Shown here piece after piece: positions 27,579 through 36,115 of a stretch of DNA of 64,000 bases. Source of the stretch: Roseicyclus sp. (GTDB taxonomy: Bacteria; Pseudomonadota; Alphaproteobacteria; Rhodobacterales; Rhodobacteraceae); the NCBI RefSeq assembly GCF_018402035.1, contig NZ_JAGYJN010000002.1, forward strand, positions 1 through 64,000. Direction: 5' to 3'. Under the pieces are notes generated by a model. It was not told where the DNA came from, did no database searches, and worked only from the letters and a program-made list of their open reading frames with translations. The translations under genes and the position numbers were made by a program. The stretch's first letter is position 1. The number at the start of each line of letters is the position of its first letter.

Positions 27579-28793
27579 TCACCGCTCCTTCAGTTTGACG
27601 CTGGAATTGTAGTAATTCATCGCCGACGAGATGATCAGGCTGACGATGAGATAGAAGGTGCCGAGCAGCAAAATCCCCTCGATCTCGCGGCCGGTCTGGT
27701 TGATCGTGATCCCCCCGAGCGTTGAGCGGACATCCATGTAGCCCACGGCCAGCGCCAGCGACGAGTTCTTGGTCAGGTTCAGGAATTGCGAGATGAGGGG
27801 TGGGATGATCACGCGCAGCGCTTGCGGCAAGATCACCAGCTGCATGGTGCGGTTGGGCTGCATGCCCAGTGCGAATGCCGCCTCGGTCTGGCCGCGCGAC
27901 ACGGCCAAGATGCCCGAGCGCACGATCTCGGCGATGAAGGCTGAGGTATACAGCGACAGGGCCAGCCAGAGCGCGATCAGCGAGTTGCGGATTTGAATAC
28001 CGCCAACAAAGTTGAAACCGCCTAATTCTGGCATCTCAAGCGTGATGGGCTGGCCCATGACGAAAAAGGCCAAAAGCGCTGGGATGAAAAACAATGCAAG
28101 CGACAGGCGGAAAACGGGGAGTTGCTCACCCGTCTGTTCTTGGCGTTTGCGCGCGACGCGGCGCAGGATGAAAATCGCCGCGATGGACAGCAAGAAAACC
28201 GCCACGACAAGGCCCGAGCCCTCGCCCCAAAGCGGCTTGGGCACAAAAACGCCACGGTTCGAGATCGCGACACTGTCCCACAAGATCATCGAGGCGCCGC
28301 CACCTTCGCGGAAATCGCGCGGCTGCGGTGTCGCCTCGGTCATCACGGCGAACACGATCAAGATCCAGATCAGAAGCGGCGTGTTGCGCATCGCCTCGAC
28401 ATAGAAGGTCATGATGCCCGCAACGACGAAATTCTTGGACAGGCGCAAGACCCCGGCCAAAACGCCGATGACGGTGGCCAAGATACAGCCCATGAAGGCG
28501 ACAAGCAGCGTGTTCAGAATGCCCACAAGGGCCGCGCGCGCATGGGTATCTTGCGATGAAAAGGGGATGATCTGCTGGTTGATGTCGTAACCTGCAGTCG
28601 TCCACAAAAAGCGGAAGCTGAAATCCTTGCCCAGCGCCGCAAGGTTTTGGACGGTGTTGTCAACCAACCAGGCCAGCGACAGCATCAGCAACATCGCGGC
28701 GATGACCTGAATGGTCATCGATCTATAGCGCGCGTCGTAGAGCAGCTGGCTCAGGCGGAATGTGTCCCGCGGCGTTCCTGTCATGTCGGCCAT
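27579..28793 (-). CDS. bztB: Amino-acid ABC transporter permease BztB/AapQ
   Basis: 404 aa from the ATG at 28793, which has GGAG five nt upstream; a GTG at 28799 is in frame. Multiple membrane segments, with the permease loop EAAFALGMQPNRTMQLVILP near the C terminus and a long extracytoplasmic insertion in the first half, as in AapQ/BztB. Partner of BztC. A hairpin with a T-run separates it from bztA and probably reduces read-through. Confidence 0.93.
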   Translation of the reverse strand: MADMTGTPRDTFRLSQLLYDARYRSMTIQVIAAMLLMLSLAWLVDNTVQNLAALGKDFSFRFLWTTAGYDINQQIIPFSSQDTHARAALVGILNTLLVAFMGCILATVIGVLAGVLRLSKNFVVAGIMTFYVEAMRNTPLLIWILIVFAVMTEATPQPRDFREGGGASMILWDSVAISNRGVFVPKPLWGEGSGLVVAVFLLSIAAIFILRRVARKRQEQTGEQLPVFRLSLALFFIPALLAFFVMGQPITLEMPELGGFNFVGGIQIRNSLIALWLALSLYTSAFIAEIVRSGILAVSRGQTEAAFALGMQPNRTMQLVILPQALRVIIPPLISQFLNLTKNSSLALAVGYMDVRSTLGGITINQTGREIEGILLLGTFYLIVSLIISSAMNYYNSSVKLKER

Positions 28794-28865
28794 GCGCACT
28801 CCATTGGGTAAGGGGTGATGGTCCCACCGGACAAAAACCGGTCGACGAAATGGGTCAGTCTGGGC

Positions 28866-28911
28866 GGAAAAAAGGGCTGATAGGAGCCCGTGAATACACG
28901 GGCCCCTATCG
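28866..28911 (-). terminator. Hairpin terminator between bztA and bztB
   Basis: Stem GATAGG-GCCCGTG (28879-28910, one bulged pair) around a four-base loop, followed on the minus strand by TTTTTT at 28868-28873. A partial terminator here would give excess binding protein over permease, as is common in such operons. Confidence 0.7.
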
Positions 28912-28922
28912 TCAGATGCGGA

Positions 28923-29942
28923 TCAGTTGAACGGCATTGCGTACATCAAGCCGCCATTGGTCCACTGCGCGTTCAGGCCACGCGCCAGACCAACGGGGGT
29001 ATTTTCACCGATATAGGCTTCGAAAATCTCACCATAGTTGCCGACGGAGGAGATCACGTTCACGATCCAGTCGCTGGACAAGCCGAGCTTCTGACCAAGT
29101 TCACCCTCGGTGCCGAGCATGCGGTTAATCTCGGGGTTGTCGGTTGCCGCGCTCGCGATTTCGCGAACATTGGCCGAGGTGATCTCGTGCTCTTCAGCCG
29201 CGAGCAGAGCAAACAGCGTCCAGCGTACGATATCGCCCCACGCGTTGTCGCCATGGCGCACAACCGGGCCGAGCGGCTCTTTGGACACAACTTCCGGCAG
29301 GATGACGTGGTCGCCAGCGTTCTCAAAGGTCGCGCGGGTCGCCGCGAGGCCGGAGATGTCTGTGGTGTAAACGTCGCAAGCACCGGCGAGGTACTGCTGC
29401 TGGCCTTCGGCATTGGTGGCAACGGGAACCGGCTCGTAGCTGATGGCGTTGACGCGGAAGAAGTCAGCGAGGTTCAGTTCGGTGGTGGTGCCGGTCTGGA
29501 TGCAGACGGTCGCGCCATCCAGCTCACGTGCCGAGGACACGCCCAGATCCTTGCGGACCATGAAGCCCTGACCGTCGTAGTAGTTCACACCGACGAAATC
29601 GAGGCCGAGATCGTTGTCACGGGTGAAGGTCCAGGTGGAGTTGCGGACCAGAACGTCAACTTCGCCAGCGGCCAGCGCGGTAAAGCGGGTCTGGCTGGTC
29701 AGCGGAACGAATTCAACCGCTTGCGCATCGCCGAGGGTCGCAGCAGCGATTGCCCGGCACAGCGCGACGTCAAAGCCCTGCATGTTGCCGTTGGCGTCGG
29801 GGAACGCAAAACCTGCGAGGCCTTCGTTCGAGCCGCACTTCAGCGAGCCACGTGCCTGAACATCCGCCAATGTCTGTGCGGATGCAAGACCGGCTGCAAG
29901 CCCGGCTACGGCAAGCGTGCCGAGAAAAATGGATTTTTTCAT
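28923..29942 (-). CDS. bztA: Amino-acid ABC transporter substrate-binding protein BztA/AapJ
   Basis: 339 aa from the ATG at 29942 (MKKSIFLGTLAVAGL); the longer frame upstream lacks a signal. Signal peptide ending ASA-Q at about residue 22, then the periplasmic binding fold of family 3 (GSLKCGSNEGLAGFAFPDAN, GFDVALCRAIAAATLGD). Binds glutamate, glutamine, aspartate or asparagine in characterised homologues. First gene of bztABCD. Confidence 0.95.
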   Translation of the reverse strand: MKKSIFLGTLAVAGLAAGLASAQTLADVQARGSLKCGSNEGLAGFAFPDANGNMQGFDVALCRAIAAATLGDAQAVEFVPLTSQTRFTALAAGEVDVLVRNSTWTFTRDNDLGLDFVGVNYYDGQGFMVRKDLGVSSARELDGATVCIQTGTTTELNLADFFRVNAISYEPVPVATNAEGQQQYLAGACDVYTTDISGLAATRATFENAGDHVILPEVVSKEPLGPVVRHGDNAWGDIVRWTLFALLAAEEHEITSANVREIASAATDNPEINRMLGTEGELGQKLGLSSDWIVNVISSVGNYGEIFEAYIGENTPVGLARGLNAQWTNGGLMYAMPFN

Positions 29943-30179
29943 GTCTACCTCTTCCTGATGGACCGCCCTTTTGGGCTGTCGATTCCAATCCCCCAAAGGG
30001 CTTTGGTAAGTTCGTGTAAACGTATGTTAACGCTTACCGGGCGTAACTTGGACAAAATCCCATGCAGAGGTCAAGTGCCCGCACTCTAGCTACCCTAGGG
30101 TCATGCTGCATTTTTCCGCGAAGCCACCCGGTGCTGCATCTTTTTTGGCAGTATTTTTGGACTTATGCCCTAGGCTTGC

Positions 30180-30896
30180 TCAATCCGGGTGGGACATGGC
30201 CCAAAATTGCGCCGCGCGGAGAAAATCGCTGCGTTTATGGGCGGCCATGGCGGCGGCTTCCTCATCTGCGCCCCATTGCGCGATCTGCCAATCCTCATCG
30301 ATTCGCGAAATCGCCCAAGCCTGTTCGGGTGCAAGCCGCCCCGCCGTGGTCGCCAGCGCGATGATCAGCGATCCAGAGATCGTGACCAGATCATGCAGGC
30401 CGGTCAGTTTGAACGCGTCAAGCGCAGCGACTTGGGCAGCAAGCCGGGCCAAAGAGGTGGGTGGTTGATCAACTGGCAAAACGCCCACCGTGGCGATCAG
30501 CGGTGCCGCAAGTGCCGCATCGGCCCATGCCAAAAGCGGATCCCATGCCGCGGCTTGGCCTGCGACCAGCGCGACGGGGGCGGCTGCGCGGTGACAGATC
30601 AGATCCGTTTCGGCGTAAGCGGCAAGCATGGCGGCCACTTCGGCGCGTTGCGGGGTCACACGCTCGATGGCGGAGTTGGCAGCGCGGGTGACAGGCATGC
30701 TGAGCGGTGCAATCTCACCCTCTTGCGCGTCCCATTCCGCGGCGATGGCATGGGCCATCATGCGGCTGGGCAGGGTCAGGGGAATTTTGCCCGGCGTCAT
30801 GACGCGGCGTGCGTCAAGCATCACGCCATAGCCGCCATCGACCTCGGAGACCGAGACCGCGCTCCAGAACCGCTTTGCTTTCCATCCACCTGTCAT
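30180..30896 (-). CDS. ATP12-family F1-ATPase assembly chaperone
   Basis: 238 aa from the ATG at 30896, which overlaps the HAD gene stop (ATGA). ATP12 homologues assist assembly of the F1 alpha subunit in mitochondria and are standard in alphaproteobacteria. Recognisable stretches: KAKRFWSAVSVSEVDGGYGV near the start, MPVTRAANSAIERV, and YAETDLICHRAAAPVALVA. No ATP synthase genes are in the window. Last of the crcB-rluC-HAD-ATP12 unit. Confidence 0.9.
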   Translation of the reverse strand: MTGGWKAKRFWSAVSVSEVDGGYGVMLDARRVMTPGKIPLTLPSRMMAHAIAAEWDAQEGEIAPLSMPVTRAANSAIERVTPQRAEVAAMLAAYAETDLICHRAAAPVALVAGQAAAWDPLLAWADAALAAPLIATVGVLPVDQPPTSLARLAAQVAALDAFKLTGLHDLVTISGSLIIALATTAGRLAPEQAWAISRIDEDWQIAQWGADEEAAAMAAHKRSDFLRAAQFWAMSHPD

Positions 30897-31573
30897 GTGG
30901 GCGGACATATACGTGCAAGCGCCATGGGCAATGCGTCAAAGCTGTGCAAGATCGCGGCCGCGCCCGATGCGGTCAGGTTTTGGGCCGGGTGATAGCCCCA
31001 TGCGACACCCAGCGCATGGATGCCCGCCGCGCGCCCCATATCGATGTCATAGGTCGTGTCGCCCAAGATCACGGCACGCGCAGGCAGGGTGCCCGTGTCG
31101 CGCAAACAGGCCGCGATCATGGAGGGGTGCGGCTTGGAGGGGTGGTCATCGGCGGTTTGCACCGATTGGAAGAACCCGCGCAGATCATGCAGATCAAGGA
31201 TATGATCCATGCCACGGCGCGATTTGCCGGTGGCGATGGCCAAGAGCGTGTGATCCTCAGCCGCGAGCGCCTGCAATGCCGCCAGCGCGCCGGGGAAAAG
31301 CGGTGAAAGTGCTGCGCCATCAGGGGCGCGGCGCATCTGGCCAAAGGCATCTTTATAGGCCTCGACCAATGTTGGCTGATGATCGGGGTGATCGGGGGCA
31401 AGACGCGCCATGGCGATGGGCAGCGACAGCCCGACGATGGAGAGCGTCGCTGCACGCGCAGGCGGGGATAGGTTATGGGCCGCAAAGGCCGCATCCATCG
31501 CCGCCACGATATGGGCCTGACTGTCGATCAGCGTGCCATCGACATCAAAGATGACAAGGCGCAGATCGCTCAA
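30893..31573 (-). CDS. HAD-IA hydrolase, phosphoglycolate phosphatase-like
   Basis: 226 aa from a TTG start overlapping the pseudouridine synthase stop (TTGA). HAD motif I is FDVDGTLIDS, motif II IATGKS, and motif III/IV VILGDTTYDIDMGRAAG. Subfamily IA with a helical cap. Homologues are annotated as Gph-like, but the substrate cannot be fixed from sequence. Its overlap with genes at both ends marks an operon with rluC and the ATP12 gene, an arrangement usual in Rhodobacterales. Confidence 0.9.
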   Translation of the reverse strand: MSDLRLVIFDVDGTLIDSQAHIVAAMDAAFAAHNLSPPARAATLSIVGLSLPIAMARLAPDHPDHQPTLVEAYKDAFGQMRRAPDGAALSPLFPGALAALQALAAEDHTLLAIATGKSRRGMDHILDLHDLRGFFQSVQTADDHPSKPHPSMIAACLRDTGTLPARAVILGDTTYDIDMGRAAGIHALGVAWGYHPAQNLTASGAAAILHSFDALPMALARICPPT

Positions 31574-32616
31574 CCTAGGTCCTCGAACGGGTCTGCGGGC
31601 ACATCGCTGGCGCGCCATTCCAGATGGTCCCATGTGCGCTGCATATGCTCGGGCAAGGGAGCGGTAAAGGTGAGGCGCTTGCCCGTGACCGGATGGGTCA
31701 TGGTGATGGAGCGGGCATGCAGATGCAGCTTGCGGCTGATATCGCCGCCCAGCTGCGCGCCCCAGCCATCGCCAAGGTTTTCCTGACCCGAGCCGCCATA
31801 TTTGCCGTCGCCCACGACCGGATGACCGATCGCGGCCATATGCGCGCGCAGCTGGTGCGTGCGCCCCGTGATCGGCACAAGTGCCACCCAAGCGGTACGC
31901 GAACCCAGCGCCGAGAGGACGGCGTAATCGGTATGGGCGTGCTTTGCGCCCTCGGTCGTGTCGATGTCATGGGGGGCGACGATCTGCATCTTTTCACCCT
32001 CGCCGCCCTTGCCGTGGCCGGGGGCTTTGACAAGGCCGTAGCGGATCGTGCCCATGCGGGGGCTGGGCACACCAGCGCAAACGGCCCAATAGATCTTGCG
32101 CGTGTCGCGCGCGCGAAAGGCTTTGGTCAGCGCATCGGCGGCCGCGCGGGTGCGCGCCAGCAGCAAAACGCCCGACGTATCCTTGTCCAAGCGATGCACA
32201 AGGCGCGGTTTTTCGGAAAGATCGAAACACAGCGCCTCGGCCAGACCGTCGATATGGCGGCTATGGCCCGACCCACCTTGGGTGGGCAGGCCCGCAGGCT
32301 TGTTCAGCGCGATGATGTGATCGTCGCGCCAGATCACCGCCGCGCGCATCATTGCGACATCGGCATCCGAGATGCGCGGCGCGGCCACGGGATGATCAGG
32401 CGCGGCCTCGTCCGGCAGGGGCGGGATGCGGATGGTCTGGCCCGTCTCGACCCTTGTGGCGGGCTTGGCGCGCGCGCCGTCGATACGAATTTCGCCCTTG
32501 CGGCACATCTTTTCGATGCGGCCTTGCGAAATCTGGGGAAACTGGCGGCGGAACCAGCGATCAAGGCGCTGATCGCCATCGCCGATAGCGACCGTCAGGG
32601 TTTGAACGCCGCTCAT
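31570..32616 (-). CDS. RluC/RluD-family pseudouridine synthase
   Basis: 348 aa. An N-terminal S4 RNA-binding domain (SQGRIEKMCRKGEIRIDG) and the RluA-type catalytic domain with Asp in LVHRLDKDTSGVLLLA, plus the RTHQLRAHMAAIGHPVVGD segment. Converts uridines in 23S rRNA to pseudouridine; RluC is the closest type by S4 domain and context. Overlaps crcB upstream by ATGA. Confidence 0.93.
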   Translation of the reverse strand: MSGVQTLTVAIGDGDQRLDRWFRRQFPQISQGRIEKMCRKGEIRIDGARAKPATRVETGQTIRIPPLPDEAAPDHPVAAPRISDADVAMMRAAVIWRDDHIIALNKPAGLPTQGGSGHSRHIDGLAEALCFDLSEKPRLVHRLDKDTSGVLLLARTRAAADALTKAFRARDTRKIYWAVCAGVPSPRMGTIRYGLVKAPGHGKGGEGEKMQIVAPHDIDTTEGAKHAHTDYAVLSALGSRTAWVALVPITGRTHQLRAHMAAIGHPVVGDGKYGGSGQENLGDGWGAQLGGDISRKLHLHARSITMTHPVTGKRLTFTAPLPEHMQRTWDHLEWRASDVPADPFEDLG

Positions 32617-32999
32617 GCGAGACTCCGGCCTAGGGCGAGGCCGAGCATCAGCGCCGCGATGGAAATGGTGACATTGGCCAAAACATAGATCGCGGCAAGC
32701 CCCAGCGCGCCACGCTCATAAAGTGCGACCGCTTCGAGCGAGAAGGCCGAAAAGGTGGTGAACCCACCCAAAATGCCCGTCACGATCAAGGGCGATAGAT
32801 GCGTCAGCCCGCGTGGCGCGGCCAGACCCACAAACAACCCTGCGGCCAGCGCGCCAAGGATGTTGACGGTCAGCACACCCAAGGGCATGGGCGTCGCCCC
32901 GAACAGGCGCAGAATGCCGATCCCGGTGAGGTATCGAAGCACGGCACCGATGGCGCCGCCAAGGGCGACTTGGAGAATGGCTGTCATGAATGGCTGCAT
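32613..32999 (-). CDS. crcB: Fluoride efflux channel CrcB/Fluc
   Basis: 128 aa from the ATG at 32999. Four hydrophobic segments. The family marks GGAIGAVLRYLTG, NILGALAAGLFVGL (the pore Asn) and GILGGFTTFSAFSLE (the Na+-site TTFS region) are all present. Exports fluoride as a dual-topology dimer. I saw no fluoride riboswitch in the spacer upstream, which is filled by a hairpin array. Confidence 0.95.
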   Translation of the reverse strand: MQPFMTAILQVALGGAIGAVLRYLTGIGILRLFGATPMPLGVLTVNILGALAAGLFVGLAAPRGLTHLSPLIVTGILGGFTTFSAFSLEAVALYERGALGLAAIYVLANVTISIAALMLGLALGRSLA

Positions 33000-33045
33000 G
33001 GGTCGGCGGCTTTGGGGAGTCAATGGGCAGGCAGCGGCAAGGGGG

Positions 33046-33112
33046 CGAAAAACTGCAGTTTTTCGTGGGGGAAAACTGCAGTTTTCCCCTGCGTTTTCCT
33101 TGAGGAAAACGC
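33046..33112. repeat. Array of three GAAAAC/GTTTTC palindromes
   Basis: Perfect palindromes at 33046-33065 and 33068-33089, both centred on CTGCAG, then GCGTTTTCC-TTGA-GGAAAACGC at 33091-33112. The array starts 1 bp after the rarA stop on the minus strand. Same module order as at 25175-25265, where the GCGTTTTCC hairpin is again nearest the gene end. Probable transcription terminator. Confidence 0.85.
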
Positions 33113-33113
33113 C

Positions 33114-34430
33114 TTAGCCCTTGCGCTTGGCGCGCAGGCCCGCGAACCAATCCAGCCGTTTCTTCAGATCGCGCTCATAGCCTCGTTCGACAGGTGCGTA
33201 AAAGCTGGGGCGCGACATGGTGTCGGGGAAATAATTCTGCCCGGAAAACCCATCCTCGGCGTCGTGATCATAGGCATAGCCCGCGCCATAGCCTTGATCC
33301 TTCATCATCTTGGTGGGCGCATTCAGGATATGCTTGGGCGGCGGGGCCGAGCCCGTGCTGCGCGCGCTGGCGCGTGCTGCCTTATAGGCGACATAGGCCG
33401 CGTTCGATTTGGGCGCGAGCGCCAGATAAAGCACCGCTTGCGCCAAGGCCAATTCCCCCTCGGGGCTGCCCAAACGCTCGTAAGTGGCCCAAGCATCAAG
33501 GCATTGGCGCTGCGCGCCGGGATCGGCCAGCCCAATATCCTCGACCGCCATGCGGGTGATGCGGCGGGCAAGAAATCGCGGGTCTTCGCCCCCTTCAAGC
33601 ATCCGCGCAAGCCAATAAAGTGCCGCATCGGGATCAGAGCCGCGCACCGATTTATGCAGCGCCGAGATCAGGTTATAATGCCCCTCGCCGGATTTGTCGT
33701 ATTGCGCCGCGCGCCGCTGGAGGCGTTGGCCAAGGGCTGTGGCATCAAGGGCTGTGTCCAGCTTCCATGCCGCGACTTGTTCCACAAGATTCAAGAGCGC
33801 GCGGCCATCGCCATCGGCCATGGAGATGAGCGCCGCCTTTGCATCAGGGGTGAGTGGCAGGGGATGGTTCAGCGTCGCCTCGGCATGGGCGATCATCTGC
33901 GCGAGCGCGTCATCATCGAGCCGGTTCAGCACCAAGACTTGGGCGCGCGACATCAAAGCGGCGTTCAACTCGAAGCTTGGGTTTTCGGTGGTGGCACCCA
34001 CCAACAGGATCGTGCCATCCTCCATATGCGGCAAAAACCCATCCTGCTGGGCCTTGTTGAAGCGGTGGATTTCATCGACGAACAAAAGCGTGCCTTGGCC
34101 GCCCGCATGGCGCAGTTTCGCCGCCTCGAACACTTTGCGCAGATCGGGCACGCCGGTAAAAATCGCGCTGATTTGGACGAAATGCAGCTGCGTTTCTTGC
34201 GCCAAAAGCCGGGCGATGGTGGTTTTGCCCACGCCGGGTGGACCCCACAAAATAAGCGAGGTGAGCGCGCCTGCATCGCACATGATCCGCAGTGCACCCG
34301 TGGGGCCAAGCAGGTGATCTTGCCCGATCACCTCGGACAGATGCTTGGGCCGTAGCCGGTCGGCCAGCGGGCGCGGGCCAGCGGGGCGGGCGGCATCAGG
34401 GCCGGTTGGGGGCGTGTCGAACAAATCCAT
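33114..34430 (-). CDS. rarA: Replication-associated recombination protein RarA (MgsA)
   Basis: 438 aa from the ATG at 34430 (MDLFDTPPTG). AAA+ ATPase of the clamp-loader type: Walker A WGPPGVGKTTIARL near residue 58, Walker B LLFVDEIHRFNKAQQ, sensor GATTENPSFELN, and the C-terminal MgsA domain (RRITRMAVEDIGLADP, KHILNAPTKMMKD). Acts at stalled replication forks. Ends against the hairpin array. Confidence 0.95.
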   Translation of the reverse strand: MDLFDTPPTGPDAARPAGPRPLADRLRPKHLSEVIGQDHLLGPTGALRIMCDAGALTSLILWGPPGVGKTTIARLLAQETQLHFVQISAIFTGVPDLRKVFEAAKLRHAGGQGTLLFVDEIHRFNKAQQDGFLPHMEDGTILLVGATTENPSFELNAALMSRAQVLVLNRLDDDALAQMIAHAEATLNHPLPLTPDAKAALISMADGDGRALLNLVEQVAAWKLDTALDATALGQRLQRRAAQYDKSGEGHYNLISALHKSVRGSDPDAALYWLARMLEGGEDPRFLARRITRMAVEDIGLADPGAQRQCLDAWATYERLGSPEGELALAQAVLYLALAPKSNAAYVAYKAARASARSTGSAPPPKHILNAPTKMMKDQGYGAGYAYDHDAEDGFSGQNYFPDTMSRPSFYAPVERGYERDLKKRLDWFAGLRAKRKG

Positions 34431-34477
34431 ACGGGTTAGGCTACGCTCCCCAGCGCCGCTGCGCCAGATCATGCGTG

Positions 34478-35065
34478 TCAATGCATCTTGGAGGCCATGG
34501 TGACGAAATAGCACCGATGCGCGACGCCGCCGATCTTCATCAAGGGGCCGGCCGGTTCCATGTCGATGCCCAAACGCCGCCCAAGGCGCGGCACGGCGAT
34601 GGGCAAAAGCCCGATCAGGGTCGAGGCCCCAAGTTCGCGCGCCGAGCGCACCATATGGCCCATCAGCGATAGCTGCACCGCGTGGCGGATATCTGTCGTC
34701 ACCCCCTCGGCCACGAAAAGCCGGTTGGCATCCCAGATATGGTCGGCAATCGGCGCTGTCGCATCCAGCAGATGGGCAGGGATCGCATCAAGCAGGCCGC
34801 GCTGCGCATCGCGCACCATGTAGGAATAGATGCCGCAGCGCGCCGTGGTGGGCGTAAGCCGCACCCCCGCCAGCACCCGGTCGCCCGCATGCACACAGAC
34901 CCAGCGGCTTTGCGCTGTGTCGTATTGGTCAAACTCCATCCCATCGGCATTGGGCAATTCCCAATTCATGCCCTCGATGAAGGTACGGTGGCGTGCGCGC
35001 AGCATGTTCGAGAAGAGCGCCCCATGCTGGTGCATATTGGCGAAAGACAAGGTCGTCATTTGCAT
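34478..35065 (-). CDS. LuxI-family acyl-homoserine lactone synthase
   Basis: 195 aa from the ATG at 35065, with AAGGGG eight nt upstream. Conserved autoinducer-synthase residues: R-x3-F-x5-W in RHRTFIEGMNW, the EFDQYD acidic run, R in VRLTPTT, and R in WDANRLFV. In the last motif the usual Glu three residues before Arg is replaced by Asp. Makes acyl-homoserine lactone signals from S-adenosylmethionine and acyl-ACP in the family. A luxR-type gene lies directly upstream on the same strand, so this is a likely quorum-sensing pair. A G5-A-C5 palindrome (35112-35122) sits in the spacer. Acyl chain length not predictable. Confidence 0.85.
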   Translation of the reverse strand: MQMTTLSFANMHQHGALFSNMLRARHRTFIEGMNWELPNADGMEFDQYDTAQSRWVCVHAGDRVLAGVRLTPTTARCGIYSYMVRDAQRGLLDAIPAHLLDATAPIADHIWDANRLFVAEGVTTDIRHAVQLSLMGHMVRSARELGASTLIGLLPIAVPRLGRRLGIDMEPAGPLMKIGGVAHRCYFVTMASKMH

Positions 35066-35146
35066 TGGATAAGCCCCTTTTGTTGGCCGGTCGTCGAAAC
35101 TCCGCACCGTGGGGGGACCCCCGTTTGCTTAGCGATCAGTGCCGTC

Positions 35147-35758
35147 CTAGATCAATCCGTATTCCCTTGCGCGCTGCACAGCCTCGGCCGTGGTGCGCGC
35201 CATCAGCTTTTGGCGCGCCGCGGTCAGGCGGGCCTTGAAAGCGCTTTCGGATATGCCCAGTCGGGCGGCGGCAGCTGCATGACGGTCCCCATCCGCGATG
35301 CATCTTAGGGCGTCGGCCTGCGGGCGCGACAGGCGCGCGGGCGGCTCGGACAGATCGTGCATGCGCTGCACGATCCGATGAATATGGGCCATCTCGTCAT
35401 CGGTGAATTCGCGATCTGCACGCGCGGCACCCGCGATCGTGCGCGATGACATCGGGCCGGTTGACGAAATCATGCCGTAACGCAGCCCGAACTGCGCGGC
35501 TTCGGTCAAAAGGCCGAAAGGATCGGGCAGGCCGATCTGCGACCAGCGCCGCGTGCCGGAATGGCTGAGCCCCCATGCCAAGGTCGGGTCGCGTAGCCCA
35601 TAGACCTTGGCGGTATACACCTCCTGCCAATCTTCGGGGTAGGTGTTGACCATGATCAGCGGCGAGACATAGCGAATATGCAGCCCAACGGCGAAGCCAG
35701 ACGGCGCAGCAAGCGCCATCTCATGCAGCAAAAGATCAATAACCGGCGCTTTTGACAC
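35147..35758 (-). CDS. LuxR-family autoinducer-responsive regulator
   Basis: 203 aa. N-terminal autoinducer-binding domain with the W-x3-Y...D...W pattern (DWQEVYTAKVYGLRDPTLAW) and C-terminal LuxR-type helix-turn-helix (LSRPQADALRCIADG, AAARLGISESAFKARLTAAR). Probably senses the product of the adjacent luxI-type gene. Located just beyond the rplQ end of the ribosomal cluster, with a small unknown ORF diverging from it. Confidence 0.87.
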   Translation of the reverse strand: MSKAPVIDLLLHEMALAAPSGFAVGLHIRYVSPLIMVNTYPEDWQEVYTAKVYGLRDPTLAWGLSHSGTRRWSQIGLPDPFGLLTEAAQFGLRYGMISSTGPMSSRTIAGAARADREFTDDEMAHIHRIVQRMHDLSEPPARLSRPQADALRCIADGDRHAAAAARLGISESAFKARLTAARQKLMARTTAEAVQRAREYGLI

Positions 35759-35852
35759 GAAAAACTATCCAAAAGGTCATGTCCTTTTAGACAGGTTGCC
35801 AGAAATGCGGTCAACCGTATTCTCGCGCTATGTTTGCGGAATGGTGAGGCGA

Positions 35853-36041
35853 ATGGACGAAAAGATCGACCCGGATCTTTTTGCGCGTCTCATGCGGCTG
35901 TCGCCGCGCGCGCGCAAAGACATCCTTGAATATCTTGGCCAAGGCCCGGTGTCCTCAAAGGGGATGCTCGGCGGGATGTTGATGGCGGACGCATCAAAGC
36001 TGTCACCCACAGCCAAGGCGAAAGCCAACGCGGCTGAGTAA
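35853..36041 (+). CDS. Small hypothetical protein, 62 aa
   Basis: MDEKIDPDLFARLMRLSPRA is followed by helix-forming sequence and a KAKANAAE tail. The ATG at 35853 has GAGG just upstream; an in-frame ATG at 35841 is possible. No family recognised and no membrane segment. It diverges from luxR and converges with rplQ. It could be a small regulator, but nothing in the sequence proves this. Confidence 0.5.
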   Translation: MDEKIDPDLFARLMRLSPRARKDILEYLGQGPVSSKGMLGGMLMADASKLSPTAKAKANAAE

Positions 36042-36050
36042 GCCAGATAC

Positions 36051-36077
36051 GAAAACGCCCCCGCGGTGCGGGGGCGC
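36051..36077 (-). terminator. Terminator after rplQ
   Basis: On the minus strand a perfect CGCCCCCGC/GCGGGGGCG stem with a three-base loop is followed by TTTTC. It lies about 40 bp after rplQ and ends the alpha operon; it is also positioned to stop the small plus-strand ORF. Confidence 0.85.
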
Positions 36078-36115
36078 AATCAGATCGCGGGATCACCCGA
36101 ATGGGTGGGCGCGGA

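Noticed and set aside
33000-33113. Fluoride riboswitch upstream of crcB
   Set aside because: The spacer is filled by palindromes of the GAAAAC type. The conserved fluoride-aptamer sequence is not present.
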